A stretch of 64,000 bases of DNA from an uncultured Angelakisella sp. (lineage in GTDB: Bacteria; Bacillota; Clostridia; Oscillospirales; Ruminococcaceae): the NCBI GenBank assembly GCA_910585525.1, contig CAJUFR010000006.1, positions 1-64,000 of the forward strand, written 5' to 3'. Shown in pieces: positions 39,767 through 48,830 of the stretch; position 1 is the first letter of the stretch; every line of letters starts with the position of its first letter. The notes under the pieces are model-generated. The model was not told where the DNA came from. It did not search any database and saw nothing but the letters and a program-made list of their open reading frames with translations. The position numbers were made by a program, and so were the translations under genes.

Positions 39767-40612
39767 TTATGCTTCGATGCTGATCTCCGGCGGGGTGGGG
39801 GCGGCGGCGGTGCCGTCGGCGGCCATCTGGGCGGCGTACTGGGCCTTCACCGCCGGGTCGCCGGTGCTTCCCGCCAGGTTTTCCAGCTGGGAGCGGAACT
39901 CGGCACGGGTGGCGGCCATCTGCTGCTGGTGGCGCTCGTCGATCTCCGCCTCCCGGATATAGCCGTGCTCCCGGATCATCCGCAGCTTCTGGCGGCGGCG
40001 CAGTTCCTGCCGGAGGCGGTACGCCTCGGCGGTCTGGTCCTTCTCGGCGGCTCTGCGGCGGCGGGCCTCGGTGAGTTCCTCCCGGTTCAGGTCACGCTTT
40101 TTCTTCCCCGCCCGGACCACCGCCTTTTGCAGCTGGTTGATGGCGGCCTGGATGCGGGGGGCGTTTTCGTCGTCCTGGCGCTTGGCGATCTTCAGCTGGG
40201 CGATCTGCCGCCGGGCGTAGCTGGCGGCGGCGCTGACGTCGCTTTGCCGCCGGGCCCGGGAGAGCCGGGCATAGGCCTCGATGGCACGGTCGCCGTAACG
40301 GGTATTCTTGGGGATGCGGAACTTGTCACGCTGCTCCTTGGCCTTCTTCTGGGCCTCGATCATCCGCTCCATCAGGGTGGGGGTATTCTCCTGGGGCAGC
40401 CCGGCGGGGTCGTTCTGCCGCACCGGCTGTAGCTGCGCCGCCTGGTCCTCCAGGGAGAGGGTCTGCCCCTCCTGCTGCTCCAAGCCGCCCTGCCCGGCCT
40501 GCGCCGAGATCGCCGCCTGCTGGGCCGCCGCCTGCTCCTGGGCGCTCCAGGTCCCTTGGGGTTTCTGCGCTCCCTGGACAGGGGAGGTCCTGGTAACGGT
40601 CATACTATTCAT
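39767..40612 (-). CDS. Basic, helical, Gln/Ala-rich protein of unknown function
   Basis: 281 residues with no hydrophobic segment. Residues ~20-70 are Gln/Ala-rich and low in complexity. From ~80 on, the protein is a long, strongly basic helix (MIEAQKKAKEQRDKFRIPKNTRYGDRAIEAYARLSRARRQSDVSAAASYARRQIAQLKIAKRQDDE and AEKDQTAEAYRLRQELRRRQKLRMIREHG). The tail is Ala-rich. It could be nucleic-acid binding or a scaffold; nothing in the sequence decides. Clostridial genomes often carry such 'hypothetical' helical genes. Confidence 0.5.
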   Translation of the reverse strand: MNSMTVTRTSPVQGAQKPQGTWSAQEQAAAQQAAISAQAGQGGLEQQEGQTLSLEDQAAQLQPVRQNDPAGLPQENTPTLMERMIEAQKKAKEQRDKFRIPKNTRYGDRAIEAYARLSRARRQSDVSAAASYARRQIAQLKIAKRQDDENAPRIQAAINQLQKAVVRAGKKKRDLNREELTEARRRRAAEKDQTAEAYRLRQELRRRQKLRMIREHGYIREAEIDERHQQQMAATRAEFRSQLENLAGSTGDPAVKAQYAAQMAADGTAAAPTPPEISIEA

Positions 40613-41273
40613 CCTGCTGCCCCCCTTTTCGTCAATGGTGATATTGTGTTTATTCGACCGCTGGGAGGAAAAAACAAGGGCACGGCGGGATTTTTTGGAT
40701 GGTTGGCGGGAATGTTTGGTAGGGTGGACAAAAAGTGGGGGGTGGGGTTGGTTAAAATGTTGACTGTGAGGGGGGTGTCAAAGGGGAAAGCCTGTCCGTT
40801 CAAAAAACGCCCGCCCACCGTACCGGTGGACGGGCTGTTTTGAAGGGAAAAATCTGCAAAGGGAAAGAAAACGCTCCTGCGGCTGCGCAAAACAAATGTC
40901 TCGTTCTGGCCGCCGGTATTCACTCCGATTTTACACTACTAAAAGTATAAATTGCAGAATCTTTTTCAAACAGTATTCTGTTCGGCGGCCTTTTACAAAG
41001 CCGCCCCCCCACGGCCAACCGCCGAAGGCGGCTCTTAGGCCGTGTTCCTGTAGGGATGGCGAAGCCCGCATCCCCCCCCAGAGGATCGATCTGCCAAAGG
41101 CATCACGAAAGAATTTCGCTTCCTGCGGGAAGCGACCAGGCGCTATCCGCCCTGGACCCGGACCGGGGTGCCCCCGGTGGCAAGGCTGTCTTTGTCTCCA
41201 GGCACCCACCATCGCCCAGCACCCGGTAAGGCTGCGCAGCAGCCGTGTAGGGCATGACAGCGGCGGTACGCCG
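40613..41273. other. ~660-bp gene-free stretch
   Basis: The first ~190 bases are low-complexity G/T-rich sequence leading to a bidirectional terminator (40802-40841). An AT-rich block (~40850-40980) and then a dense run of short hairpins (40984-41276) follow. Open frames here have no ribosome site or plausible protein composition. Confidence 0.6.
40802..40841. terminator. Bidirectional intrinsic terminator
   Basis: GCCCGCCCACCG / CGGTGGACGGGC hairpin with A6 on the left and GTTTT on the right. On the minus strand it would end transcription coming from cysS through the hairpin region. Confidence 0.75.
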
Positions 41274-41276
41274 CTA
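40984..41276. repeat. Cluster of short REP-like hairpins downstream of cysS
   Basis: Six or more stems in under 300 bases: GGCGGC/GCCGCC (40984-41005), CACGGCC/GGCCGTG with inner CCGCC/GGCGG (41010-41044), GGGATG/CATCCC (41053-41074), CGCTTCC/GGAAGCG (41117-41134), GGCTGC/GCAGCC (41230-41244) and AGCGGCG/CGCCGCT (41259-41275). Two modules begin with TGTAGGG (41049, 41246). This looks like dispersed intergenic palindromic repeats. Confidence 0.5.
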
Positions 41277-42674
41277 CGCCCGGCTCCATTTTACGCCCTG
41301 GGGGGTATCCTCCAGCACGATCCCCTTCGCTTTCAGTTCATCCCGGATCTGATCCGCCAAAGCAAAATCCCTCGCCTTCCGTGCCGCCTGCCGCCGGGCG
41401 ATCATCTCCTCGATCTCCCCGTCCAGGCTCTCTTTCTTCCCACGGTTGTACAGGATGCCCAGCACCCCGCACAACTCGTCAAACACCTTGGCAGCCCCCT
41501 CCAGGGCCTCTTTCCCCCGGGGGACCGTGATGTAGCTGTTGATATCCCGGGCCAGTTCATACACCGCCGCCAGGCCGTCCGCCGTGTTCAGGTCGTCGTC
41601 CATGGCCTGGATGAACTGCTCCCGCCGTGCCGCTACCTTGGCGGCGAACTCCGGGTCCGCCCCCTCCCCCGCCTTCTCGATGGCGAAGTCCAGGTTGTCC
41701 CGGCAGGTGTAAAGCCGCTCCATCCCCGCCTTGCACTGCTCGATGACCTCCACCGTGTAGTTGATGGGGCTGCGGTAATGGGCCTGTATCATCATGAACT
41801 TGATGGGCTCGTAGCCGTACTTTTCCGCCACGTCCCGGACGGTGAAGAAGTTCCCCAGGCTCTTGCTCATCTTGCGGCTGTCCACGTTGATGAAGCCGTT
41901 GTGCATCCAGTACCGGGCGTAGGGGGCATCCCCCAGGGTGCCGCAGCACTCCCCCTGGGCGATCTCGTTTTCGTGGTGGGGGAAGATCAGGTCCTGGCCG
42001 CCGCAGTGGATATCGATGCCATGCTCCCCCAGGTGCTTTTTGATCATGGCGGTGCATTCGATGTGCCAGCCGGGGCGGCCGGGGCCCCAGGGGGAATCCC
42101 AGCTGGGTTCCCCGGGCTTGGCGGCTTTCCAAAGGACAAAGTCCAGGCTGTCCTCCTTGCCCTCGGTGAGTTCGATGCGATTGCCGGCGTCCAGTTCCTC
42201 CAGGGGCTGGTGGCTCAGCTTGCCGTAGCCCTTGAACCGCCGGGAGCGGAAATAGACGCTGCCGTCCAGGACGTAGCCATAGCCGTTCTCCACGATCTCC
42301 TTCACCGTCTCGATGATCATCTCCATGGTCTCGGTGGCCTTGGGGTGGATGGTGGCCTCCCGGACGCCCAGGCCGGCGGCGTCCACCTTGTACTCGGCGA
42401 TATACCGCTCGCTCACCGTCCGGTAGCCGGTGCCCTCCTCGTTGGCCTTGTTGATGATCTTGTCGTCGATATCGGTAAAGTTCTGCACAAAGGTGACGCT
42501 GTACCCCCGGTACTCCAGGTACCGCCGCAGCACGTCAAAGACGCAGAGGGGCCGGGCGTTGCCGATGTGGATGAAGTTATAGACGGTGGGGCCGCAGGCG
42601 TACATCTTCACCTTCCCCGGCTCCATGGGGATGAATTCTTCCTTGCTGCGGCTCAGGGTATTGAATACCTTCAT
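41274..42674 (-). CDS. cysS: Cysteinyl-tRNA synthetase
   Basis: 466 residues, class I synthetase that charges tRNA-Cys. The HIGH-type motif is in CGPTVYNFIHIGNARPL (residues ~28-44), zinc ligands in HIECTAMIKKHLG and CGGQDLIFPHHENEIAQGEC, and KMSKSLGNF near residue 267. Start ATG 42674, directly downstream of pgsA (10 bases). The stretch after its stop is packed with hairpins. Confidence 0.96.
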   Translation of the reverse strand: MKVFNTLSRSKEEFIPMEPGKVKMYACGPTVYNFIHIGNARPLCVFDVLRRYLEYRGYSVTFVQNFTDIDDKIINKANEEGTGYRTVSERYIAEYKVDAAGLGVREATIHPKATETMEMIIETVKEIVENGYGYVLDGSVYFRSRRFKGYGKLSHQPLEELDAGNRIELTEGKEDSLDFVLWKAAKPGEPSWDSPWGPGRPGWHIECTAMIKKHLGEHGIDIHCGGQDLIFPHHENEIAQGECCGTLGDAPYARYWMHNGFINVDSRKMSKSLGNFFTVRDVAEKYGYEPIKFMMIQAHYRSPINYTVEVIEQCKAGMERLYTCRDNLDFAIEKAGEGADPEFAAKVAARREQFIQAMDDDLNTADGLAAVYELARDINSYITVPRGKEALEGAAKVFDELCGVLGILYNRGKKESLDGEIEEMIARRQAARKARDFALADQIRDELKAKGIVLEDTPQGVKWSRA

Positions 42675-42684
42675 GTCAAACCTC

Positions 42685-43245
42685 CTATTTCATCTGGGCA
42701 AAAAGGCCACGGTTGTTCCAAAGATAGTTCCAGCCGGAAAAGAGGGTGGTACACAGCACCACCGCCATCCCGGCCTGGAAGGCGAAGAACATCACCCTGC
42801 CGGTATCCCCGGGGATGGCCAGGCTGTGGAAGCAGAAGCCCATCACCAGGCCGTAGCAGATCCACACCATCTGGCTGGCGGTCTTTACCTTGCCCCACTT
42901 GTCGGCGGCCATCACCACACCTTTTCCGGCGGCGATGGTCCGCAGGCCGGTGATGGCCAGTTCCCGGGCCACGATAAGGAACACCACCCACCCCGGCACC
43001 TCCAGCAGGTCCACAAAGACCATCAGGGCGGCGGTGACCAGCAGCTTATCCGCCAGGGGGTCCATGAATTTGCCGAAGTCGGTGACCAGTCCTCGGCTCC
43101 GGGCGATGTGCCCGTCCAGGGCGTCGGTGATCGAGGCCAGGGCGAAGATGACCAGGGCGGCCAGCCACCACCCCTGGTACACCGCCACCAGGAAAAGGGG
43201 GATCATCACCACCCGGGCGGTGGTCAGCTTGTTGGGCAGATTCAT
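42685..43245 (-). CDS. pgsA: CDP-diacylglycerol-glycerol-3-phosphate 3-phosphatidyltransferase
   Basis: First committed step of phosphatidylglycerol synthesis, in the membrane. 186 residues, about five helices, with the CDP-alcohol phosphotransferase motif DALDGHIARSRGLVTDFGKFMDPLADK (~42-68), which supplies the metal and CDP ligands. Start ATG 43245 overlaps the rimO stop by four bases; rimO-pgsA is a frequent Firmicute pair. Confidence 0.95.
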   Translation of the reverse strand: MNLPNKLTTARVVMIPLFLVAVYQGWWLAALVIFALASITDALDGHIARSRGLVTDFGKFMDPLADKLLVTAALMVFVDLLEVPGWVVFLIVARELAITGLRTIAAGKGVVMAADKWGKVKTASQMVWICYGLVMGFCFHSLAIPGDTGRVMFFAFQAGMAVVLCTTLFSGWNYLWNNRGLFAQMK

Positions 43246-44567
43246 CGTGGGGCCTCCTCTCCCAAAAGATCATAGTCACTGGCGCCGGTGACGGTGACCT
43301 GGACGAACTCACCGGGCCGGTGGTCCTTTTTGCCGGTGAAGTACACCCGGGTGTCGATATCCGGGGCGTCCATATAGCTGCGGCCGTAGTACCGGCCGTC
43401 CTTCCGCCGTCCCTCCACCAGCACCTCCAGTTCCTTCCCCACACAGCTTTGGGCAAAGGCGAAGGCGATGGGGGCCTGCTGCTCCATGATGAGGCCGGCG
43501 CGGCGGCGGCGCAGTTCCTCGTCCAGCTGGTCCTGCCGCTCCCCGGCGGGGGTGTCCTCCTCCTGGGAATAGGCGAAGCACCCCAGCCGCTGGAACTCTC
43601 CTTCCGCCACCAGGGCCTGTAGTTCCGCAAAGTCCTCCTCGGTCTCCCCGGGGAAGCCGGCGATCATGGTGGTGCGCACCACCACCCCCGGGATACCCTC
43701 CCGGATGCGCCGCACCACCTCCAGGATGGACTGGCGGTCCCCGGTGCGGTTCATCTCCTTCAGCACCTTGCCGCTGCCGTGCTGCACCGGGATGTCGATG
43801 TATTTGCAGACCTTGGGCTCCGCCGCCATGGTCTGTATCAGTTCGTCGGTGATGCGGTCGGGGTAACAGTAGAGGACCCGGACCCATCGGACCCCCTCCA
43901 CTTTGCATGCTTCCCGGATAAGTTCCGGCAGCATATACTTTCCGTAAAGGTCCAGGCCGTACCGGCTGGTGTCCTGGGCCACCAAGTTCATCTCCCGGAC
44001 CCCCTGGGCGGCCAGGCGGCGCACCTCCTCCAGGATATGCTCCATCCGGCGGCTGCGGAAGCCGCCCCGGATCAGGGGGATGGCGCAGTAGCTGCACCGG
44101 TTGTCGCACCCCTCCGCCACCTTGATGTAGGCGAAATAGGGGGGATTGGCCAGCACCCGCTCCCCCTCCAGGGAGAGCGCCTCCTTGGGGGCGAACTCCA
44201 CCACCCGGTCCCCGGCCAGGGCACGGCGGATGGCGGCGGCGATCTCCTGGTTTTTGCCGATGCCCAGCACCACGTCGGCCTCGGGTATCTCGGCGGCCAG
44301 TTCCTCCCGGTACCGTTCGGCAAGGCAGCCGGTGACCACCAGGCACTTTAAGGGACCCTTGCCCTTGCCGGCGGCGAACTCCAGGATGGTCTCGATGCTC
44401 TCCCGCTTGGCGTCCTCGATAAAGCCGCAGGTGTTCACCAGCACCACATCGCACTGGGCGGGGTCGGCGCAAAGCTGGAACCCCTCCTGGCAGATGAGGG
44501 CCATCATCAACTCGGCGTCCACCTGGTTCTTGCTGCACCCCAGCGAAACGATCCCCACTTTTACCAT
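43242..44567 (-). CDS. rimO: Ribosomal protein S12 methylthiotransferase RimO
   Basis: 441 residues from ATG 44567 (GGAGG upstream). N-terminal UPF0004 domain with GCSKNQVDAE, NTCGFI and TGCLAER (cysteines for one Fe-S cluster); radical SAM motif CDNRCSYCAIP at ~150; C-terminal TRAM domain. It adds a methylthio group to Asp88 of S12. The start overlaps the YdcF stop by 7 bases and its stop overlaps pgsA. Confidence 0.95.
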   Translation of the reverse strand: MVKVGIVSLGCSKNQVDAELMMALICQEGFQLCADPAQCDVVLVNTCGFIEDAKRESIETILEFAAGKGKGPLKCLVVTGCLAERYREELAAEIPEADVVLGIGKNQEIAAAIRRALAGDRVVEFAPKEALSLEGERVLANPPYFAYIKVAEGCDNRCSYCAIPLIRGGFRSRRMEHILEEVRRLAAQGVREMNLVAQDTSRYGLDLYGKYMLPELIREACKVEGVRWVRVLYCYPDRITDELIQTMAAEPKVCKYIDIPVQHGSGKVLKEMNRTGDRQSILEVVRRIREGIPGVVVRTTMIAGFPGETEEDFAELQALVAEGEFQRLGCFAYSQEEDTPAGERQDQLDEELRRRRAGLIMEQQAPIAFAFAQSCVGKELEVLVEGRRKDGRYYGRSYMDAPDIDTRVYFTGKKDHRPGEFVQVTVTGASDYDLLGEEAPR

Positions 44568-45364
44568 AAACTTCCTCCGTTCAACAGCACCGCCTGGCCG
44601 ATGGCCAGCATCTCCCGCACCCCGTAGCTGGGGAACAGCCCCCAGGGGCACCTGCCGGAGACGCCGTACACCTCCCCGAAGCCCTGGAGCCTTGCGTAGA
44701 TGCGCCCCCGCAGCTGGTGATAGCTGTCGGTGACGATGACCAGCCTCTCCGGCAGCCCCGCCTCCCGGATGACCGCCGCCGAAAGTTCCAGGTTCTGCCG
44801 GGTGCTGGTGGAGCGGTCCTCTTTGTATATTCTGTCCTCTTTTATACCGTTAGCCATCAAATAATCCGCCATAGCCTGGGCCTCGCTGGTGGGTTCCTCC
44901 GGGCCCTGGCCACCGGAGACCACCACCGGGGCGTCGGGGTGGTCCAGCAGGTACTGGAGAGCGGCCTCCAGCCGGTACCGGAGCATCAGGCTGGGGCCGT
45001 TTTCCCGCACCAGGCAGCCCAGCACCACCACCGTGGCGGTCTCCCCCTCCGGGGGGCGGTTCAGCCGCCCCGCCCGGATCATGGGTATCGAAACAAGGCA
45101 GCCCCCGGCCAGCACCGCCGCCAGCAGCCCGGCCAGGATGCCCCGGGTGACCCGCCACCAGAAAAGCTGTTCCTTGGGGTAGCCGGGGAACATCATGTCC
45201 GGGAAGGCGTCCCAGAACACCAGCAGCAGGATGACCCCCACCCCGTACAGCAGCAGGAGCAGCACCCCCAGGTGAAAGATACGGTACCCCACCAGGGGCG
45301 CCAGCCCGAAGAAGAGAGCCACCGCCGCCGTCAGCAGCGCCAGGGCCATGATGGTACGTTTCAT
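44561..45364 (-). CDS. YdcF/DUF218-family membrane protein
   Basis: 267 residues: three hydrophobic segments near the N-terminus (6-28, 31-53, 73-98), then the DUF218 (SanA/ElyC/YdcF) domain with VVVLGCLVRENGPSLMLRYRLEAAL, VVVSGGQGPEEPTSEAQAMADYL and IVTDSYHQLRG. Relatives affect envelope or vancomycin-type tolerance, but the reaction is unknown. The domain probably faces outward. AAGGAGG precedes the ATG. Confidence 0.85.
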   Translation of the reverse strand: MKRTIMALALLTAAVALFFGLAPLVGYRIFHLGVLLLLLYGVGVILLLVFWDAFPDMMFPGYPKEQLFWWRVTRGILAGLLAAVLAGGCLVSIPMIRAGRLNRPPEGETATVVVLGCLVRENGPSLMLRYRLEAALQYLLDHPDAPVVVSGGQGPEEPTSEAQAMADYLMANGIKEDRIYKEDRSTSTRQNLELSAAVIREAGLPERLVIVTDSYHQLRGRIYARLQGFGEVYGVSGRCPWGLFPSYGVREMLAIGQAVLLNGGSLW

Positions 45365-45425
45365 GATGATCCTCCTTATTGGGATGGGAAACAGGCACGG
45401 AGAGCGCCTGGAAAGGTATTTTACT

Positions 45426-45731
45426 TTACAGCAGCCGTTCCGCCAGAAATACAGCGGCGCAGGCCGCCAGCGCCACGGTGACCAGCCCCTTCTCCATCCA
45501 GGAGAGGGCCACCCCCACCGCCACCCCGCAGAGGGCGGAGAGGGGGGAGCCGGTGGAGGAAAATACGGCGGGGAAGGTCATCGCCCCCAGCACGGCGTAG
45601 GGGACATAGAAGAGGAAGTCCCGGACCCAGCGGCTCTTCAGCTGCCCCCGGCAGAGGGCCAGGGGGATCACCCGGACCAGGTAGGTCACCACCGCCATCA
45701 CCGCCACCTGGGCAAGGAAACGATCAGGCAT
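45426..45731 (-). CDS. azlD: AzlD-family branched-chain amino acid exporter subunit
   Basis: 101 residues, four hydrophobic segments. VTYLVRVIPLALCRG and FLFYVPYAVLGAMTFPAVFSSTG are standard AzlD blocks. It pairs with AzlC (8-base overlap) to export branched-chain amino acids or analogues. Confidence 0.9.
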   Translation of the reverse strand: MPDRFLAQVAVMAVVTYLVRVIPLALCRGQLKSRWVRDFLFYVPYAVLGAMTFPAVFSSTGSPLSALCGVAVGVALSWMEKGLVTVALAACAAVFLAERLL

Positions 45732-46437
45732 CCTCTCCCACCTCCTCCCTTGGGAAGAGCCAGGCCCCCGCCCCCGCCGCCAGCAGGGTGCAGAGGATGA
45801 TGGAAAACCCGCTGGACACCACCCGGGAAAGGGGGGTCCAGGCCACCAGGCAGCTGAGGGCCACCGCCAGCAGCAGCACCCGGCGGACCGGCGGCTGCTT
45901 TTTGGCCGGGGGGATGATGATGGCCAGGAACATCCCGTAGATGGCGATGCCCAGGGCGGAGCGGACCGCCGCCGGCAGCACCGCTCCCGCCGCCGCCCCC
46001 AGCACCGTCCCGCCGCTCCAGCCCAGGTAGGGGGCCAGCATCAGCCCCAGGAAGTACCGCCGCCCCACCAGCCCCGGCTGGGAGGATGCCACCGCGAACA
46101 CCTCGTCGGTGTTGAGGAAGGCCATGAGCAGCCGGTCCAGCAGCCCGATGCCGGGGGCCAGCTTCTGGCTGAGGGAAAGGGACATGAGGGCGTACCGCAG
46201 GTTGATGACCAGCTGGGTCAGCGCCTGCTCCGCCAGGGAGGCCCCGGCGGCCATAAGGGAGAGCCCGGCGAACTGCCCGGCGGAGGTGACGTTGGTCATG
46301 GAGATCAGCGCCGCCCCCCACACCGGCACCCCGGCGGCCACCGCCGAGATGCCGAAGGCGAAGGAGACCGAAAGGTACCCCAGCCCGATGGGTATCCCGT
46401 CCCGGAGCCCCTGGGGAAAGCTATTTTGTACCGTCAT
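45724..46437 (-). CDS. azlC: AzlC-family branched-chain amino acid exporter subunit
   Basis: 237 residues, several helices; LRDGIPIGLGYLSVSFAFGISAVAAGVPVWGAALISMTNVTSAGQFAGL and LPSLSQKLAPGIGLLDRLLMAFLNTDEVFAVA-like blocks are characteristic. Its start overlaps the recX stop by four bases, so recX-azlC-azlD form one transcript. Confidence 0.92.
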   Translation of the reverse strand: MTVQNSFPQGLRDGIPIGLGYLSVSFAFGISAVAAGVPVWGAALISMTNVTSAGQFAGLSLMAAGASLAEQALTQLVINLRYALMSLSLSQKLAPGIGLLDRLLMAFLNTDEVFAVASSQPGLVGRRYFLGLMLAPYLGWSGGTVLGAAAGAVLPAAVRSALGIAIYGMFLAIIIPPAKKQPPVRRVLLLAVALSCLVAWTPLSRVVSSGFSIILCTLLAAGAGAWLFPREEVGEDA

Positions 46438-47081
46438 CCTTCCCCTTCTTCCTCGTATCCCTCGTCAAAAAGCCCCTCCGTCACCTGGGACAGGGCTTCC
46501 CGTATCTCGTCGTACCGGTAGCCCCGGCGCTGGAGGGCCGCCGCCACCTTCTCCCGCCCCCGGGGCTCCCGGAGCTTTTGCAGGTACTTTTTGTTCACCA
46601 GGGCGACGATGGGGGCGATCTGGTCGATCTCCGACAGTTCCCCCATCACCTGGTCGATGGTCTCCTTGTCCAGGCGGCGCTGGTACAGCGTCTGCCGCAC
46701 CCGGCCCAGGCTGTACCCCCGCAGGTTCAGCAGGTCCGCCGCCAGCCGCCGCCCGTAGTCCAGGTCGTCCAGCAGCCCCAGTTCCCGCAGCCGCTGGACC
46801 ACCTGCTCCACCGTCTCCGGCGGGTAGTGGCGGCGCAGCTTTTCCGCCAGCCGCCCGGCGCTGTGGGAGGAATATTCCAGCAGGGTGAGGGCCTTCTCCT
46901 TGCAGCTGAGGGCCTCGTCCTCCAGCCGGATCTCCTCCAGCGTCTCCACCGTCACCTGGCGTCCCACCGCCAGTTCCGGCCGCAGCAGGAAGGTGTCCTT
47001 GTGCACCGAAAAGAGGAACTCCCCGTCGGCAAAGACAGAGAACCGCCCCTTCTTGGTCTCCTGCAGCTGGGTGATGGTCAT
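46434..47081 (-). CDS. recX: Regulatory protein RecX
   Basis: 215 residues. RecX blocks RecA filament extension. ALTLLEYSSHSAGRLAEKLRRHYPPETVEQVVQRLRELGLLDDLDYGRRLAADLL is the first tandem helical unit; two more follow. recA is not in the window. A good promoter precedes it, and the azl genes depend on it for transcription. Confidence 0.9.
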   Translation of the reverse strand: MTITQLQETKKGRFSVFADGEFLFSVHKDTFLLRPELAVGRQVTVETLEEIRLEDEALSCKEKALTLLEYSSHSAGRLAEKLRRHYPPETVEQVVQRLRELGLLDDLDYGRRLAADLLNLRGYSLGRVRQTLYQRRLDKETIDQVMGELSEIDQIAPIVALVNKKYLQKLREPRGREKVAAALQRRGYRYDEIREALSQVTEGLFDEGYEEEGEG

Positions 47082-47113
47082 GGGGCACCTCCTCTTTGTG
47101 AGCCTATTGGCCT

Positions 47114-47142
47114 ATTATACTACATCGGGCCGGGAATCTCAA
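47114..47142 (-). promoter_or_regulatory. Promoter of recX-azlCD
   Basis: Minus strand: TTGAGA (47142-47137), 17-base spacer, TATAAT (47119-47114). Confidence 0.75.
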
Positions 47143-47189
47143 CCGGTCTGGAAGAATTTGCCCAGCGGGAAAAAATCTCCCTACGGTGG

Positions 47190-47218
47190 TTTACATCGTT
47201 TCCAAAAAATAGTATACT
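47190..47218 (+). promoter_or_regulatory. Promoter of the DacF-like gene
   Basis: TTTACA (47190-47195), 17-base spacer, TATACT (47213-47218), about 120 bases before the start codon. Confidence 0.75.
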
Positions 47219-47337
47219 TGGAACATATATCGCCCCCCTCCCCATTTTTCCAGAAACGGGGGCCTCATTTCCCCGGTAATGATGACATATCCTAGGAACG
47301 GCCCTTTCCCTTCCTATCCTATTTTGGAGTGTTGTAG

Positions 47338-48822
47338 ATGAAAAAACGCCTGCTGCCTTTTCTGGCCGTGGTGGTCATGGTGTTCGCCGCCATGGCCCCG
47401 GAGGCCCATGCCCTCACCCCCCAGCTGGATATTATCTCCGATACCTATTGTGTCATGGACGCCGCCACCGGCCAGATCCTCATCGAAAAGGGGATGCACA
47501 AGCAGAAGGCCCCGGCCAGCATCACCAAGATACTGACGGTGGCCCTGGCCCTGGAGCGGGGGGGGAACCCCGATGACCGCTATATCCTGGATTACAAGAC
47601 CTGCCACTCCATCGAGGCCGGCTCCACCCACATCGCCCTCACCGAGCAGGAGGAGATCAGCCTCCGGGACGCCCTGATGGCCACCATGATCATGTCCGCC
47701 AACGACGCCGCCAACGCCGTGGCCCAGTACAGCGCCGGGGACATGGACGACTTCATCCCCCTGATGAACCAGAAGCTCCAGGAACTGGGGGCCAAGGACA
47801 CCCAGTTCATGAACCCCAACGGCCTGGACCAGTCGGGGCACTACACCACCGCCTACGACATGTGCCTCATCACCCGGTGGGCCATGGGGGTGCCGGGGTT
47901 CTACGACTACTACGGCGCCCTGGACTACACCATGCAGCCCACCAACAAGCAGCCCCAGCAGCGGCCCTTCAGTTCCCGGCACAACATGCTGCTGACCGGG
48001 ATGAAATACTCCTACGAAGGGACGCTGGGGGGGAAGCTGGGCTACACCTACGACGCCCGGCACACCATCGTCACCACCGTCAAGCGGGGGGAGATGACCC
48101 TCATCTGCGTGGCCATGGATTCCCCCTCCACCTACGACAAGTACAAGGATTCCATCAAACTCCTTGACTACTGCTTCGAAAACTTCGGCACCCTCTCCCT
48201 CCGGGCCAAGAACATCCAGAACTTTGAGGTCCCCATCCTGGACAACAGCGGCCAGCGCATCGGTCGGGTGAACATCCAGGCGGAAAACGACATCCCCCTG
48301 CTGGTGTCCAAGGGCACCGAGGTGAAGGACCTCACCTTCTCCTTCAACATCCCGGAAAGCTACCTCAGCGGCGAGGAGATCGCCCCGGTGCTCACCATCC
48401 AGGACCAGAACGGCACCCAGCTTTACCAGGGGGCCATGGGCTACACGGTGCTCCAGGCCGCCGCCAACGGGACCGGGAAGCCCAGCTTCTGGCAGGGGGA
48501 GACCTTCGTCTACCCCATCAAGGAGACCGCCCTGCTGGCCCTCCGGTGGTTCGGCATCATCCTCGGGGCGCTGGTGGCGCTGCTGTTCATCGCCCGGTTC
48601 TTCATCCGCCTCCACTACCGCAAGGTGATGGAGGAGCGCCGCCGCAAGCGGCTGGCCGCCAAAAAACGCCGGGCAGCGGCCCTGCGCCAGCAGCAGGCCC
48701 GGCAGCGCCGGGCGGCGGCGGCAGCGGCAAACAGCGTCACCTACGGCAACGTCACCTACTGGCCCGGCACCCAGCCCCCCCAGGACCTCCCCCCCAGCGC
48801 CAGCGCCGGGAGCGGAAAATAG
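47338..48822 (+). CDS. D-alanyl-D-alanine carboxypeptidase-like protein (DacF family) with KLG in place of KTG
   Basis: 494 residues. Signal peptide to ~A26; penicillin-binding serine S61 in SITK (61-64), S120-A-N122, and the third motif reads G-G-K-L-G (232-235) where KTG is expected. The beta-lactam-binding domain is followed by a beta-rich part, one membrane helix at ~400-424 and a long basic Ala/Arg tail. It should trim peptidoglycan stem peptides outside the membrane. A ribosome site is weak. The C-terminal anchor with a basic tail is like clostridial DacF. Confidence 0.85.
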   Translation: MKKRLLPFLAVVVMVFAAMAPEAHALTPQLDIISDTYCVMDAATGQILIEKGMHKQKAPASITKILTVALALERGGNPDDRYILDYKTCHSIEAGSTHIALTEQEEISLRDALMATMIMSANDAANAVAQYSAGDMDDFIPLMNQKLQELGAKDTQFMNPNGLDQSGHYTTAYDMCLITRWAMGVPGFYDYYGALDYTMQPTNKQPQQRPFSSRHNMLLTGMKYSYEGTLGGKLGYTYDARHTIVTTVKRGEMTLICVAMDSPSTYDKYKDSIKLLDYCFENFGTLSLRAKNIQNFEVPILDNSGQRIGRVNIQAENDIPLLVSKGTEVKDLTFSFNIPESYLSGEEIAPVLTIQDQNGTQLYQGAMGYTVLQAAANGTGKPSFWQGETFVYPIKETALLALRWFGIILGALVALLFIARFFIRLHYRKVMEERRRKRLAAKKRRAAALRQQQARQRRAAAAAANSVTYGNVTYWPGTQPPQDLPPSASAGSGK

Positions 48823-48830
48823 ACAAAATG

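Noticed and set aside
40609..40923. 104-residue minus-strand open frame
   Set aside because: It crosses a clear bidirectional terminator, lacks a ribosome site and ends inside the next gene; composition is that of non-coding DNA.
39656..40958. 15-base identical string AGTATAAATTGCAGA at ~39657 (end of the glycosyltransferase gene) and ~40944
   Set aside because: No flanking similarity, inverted ends or target duplication; most likely chance or trivial similarity in AT-rich sequence.
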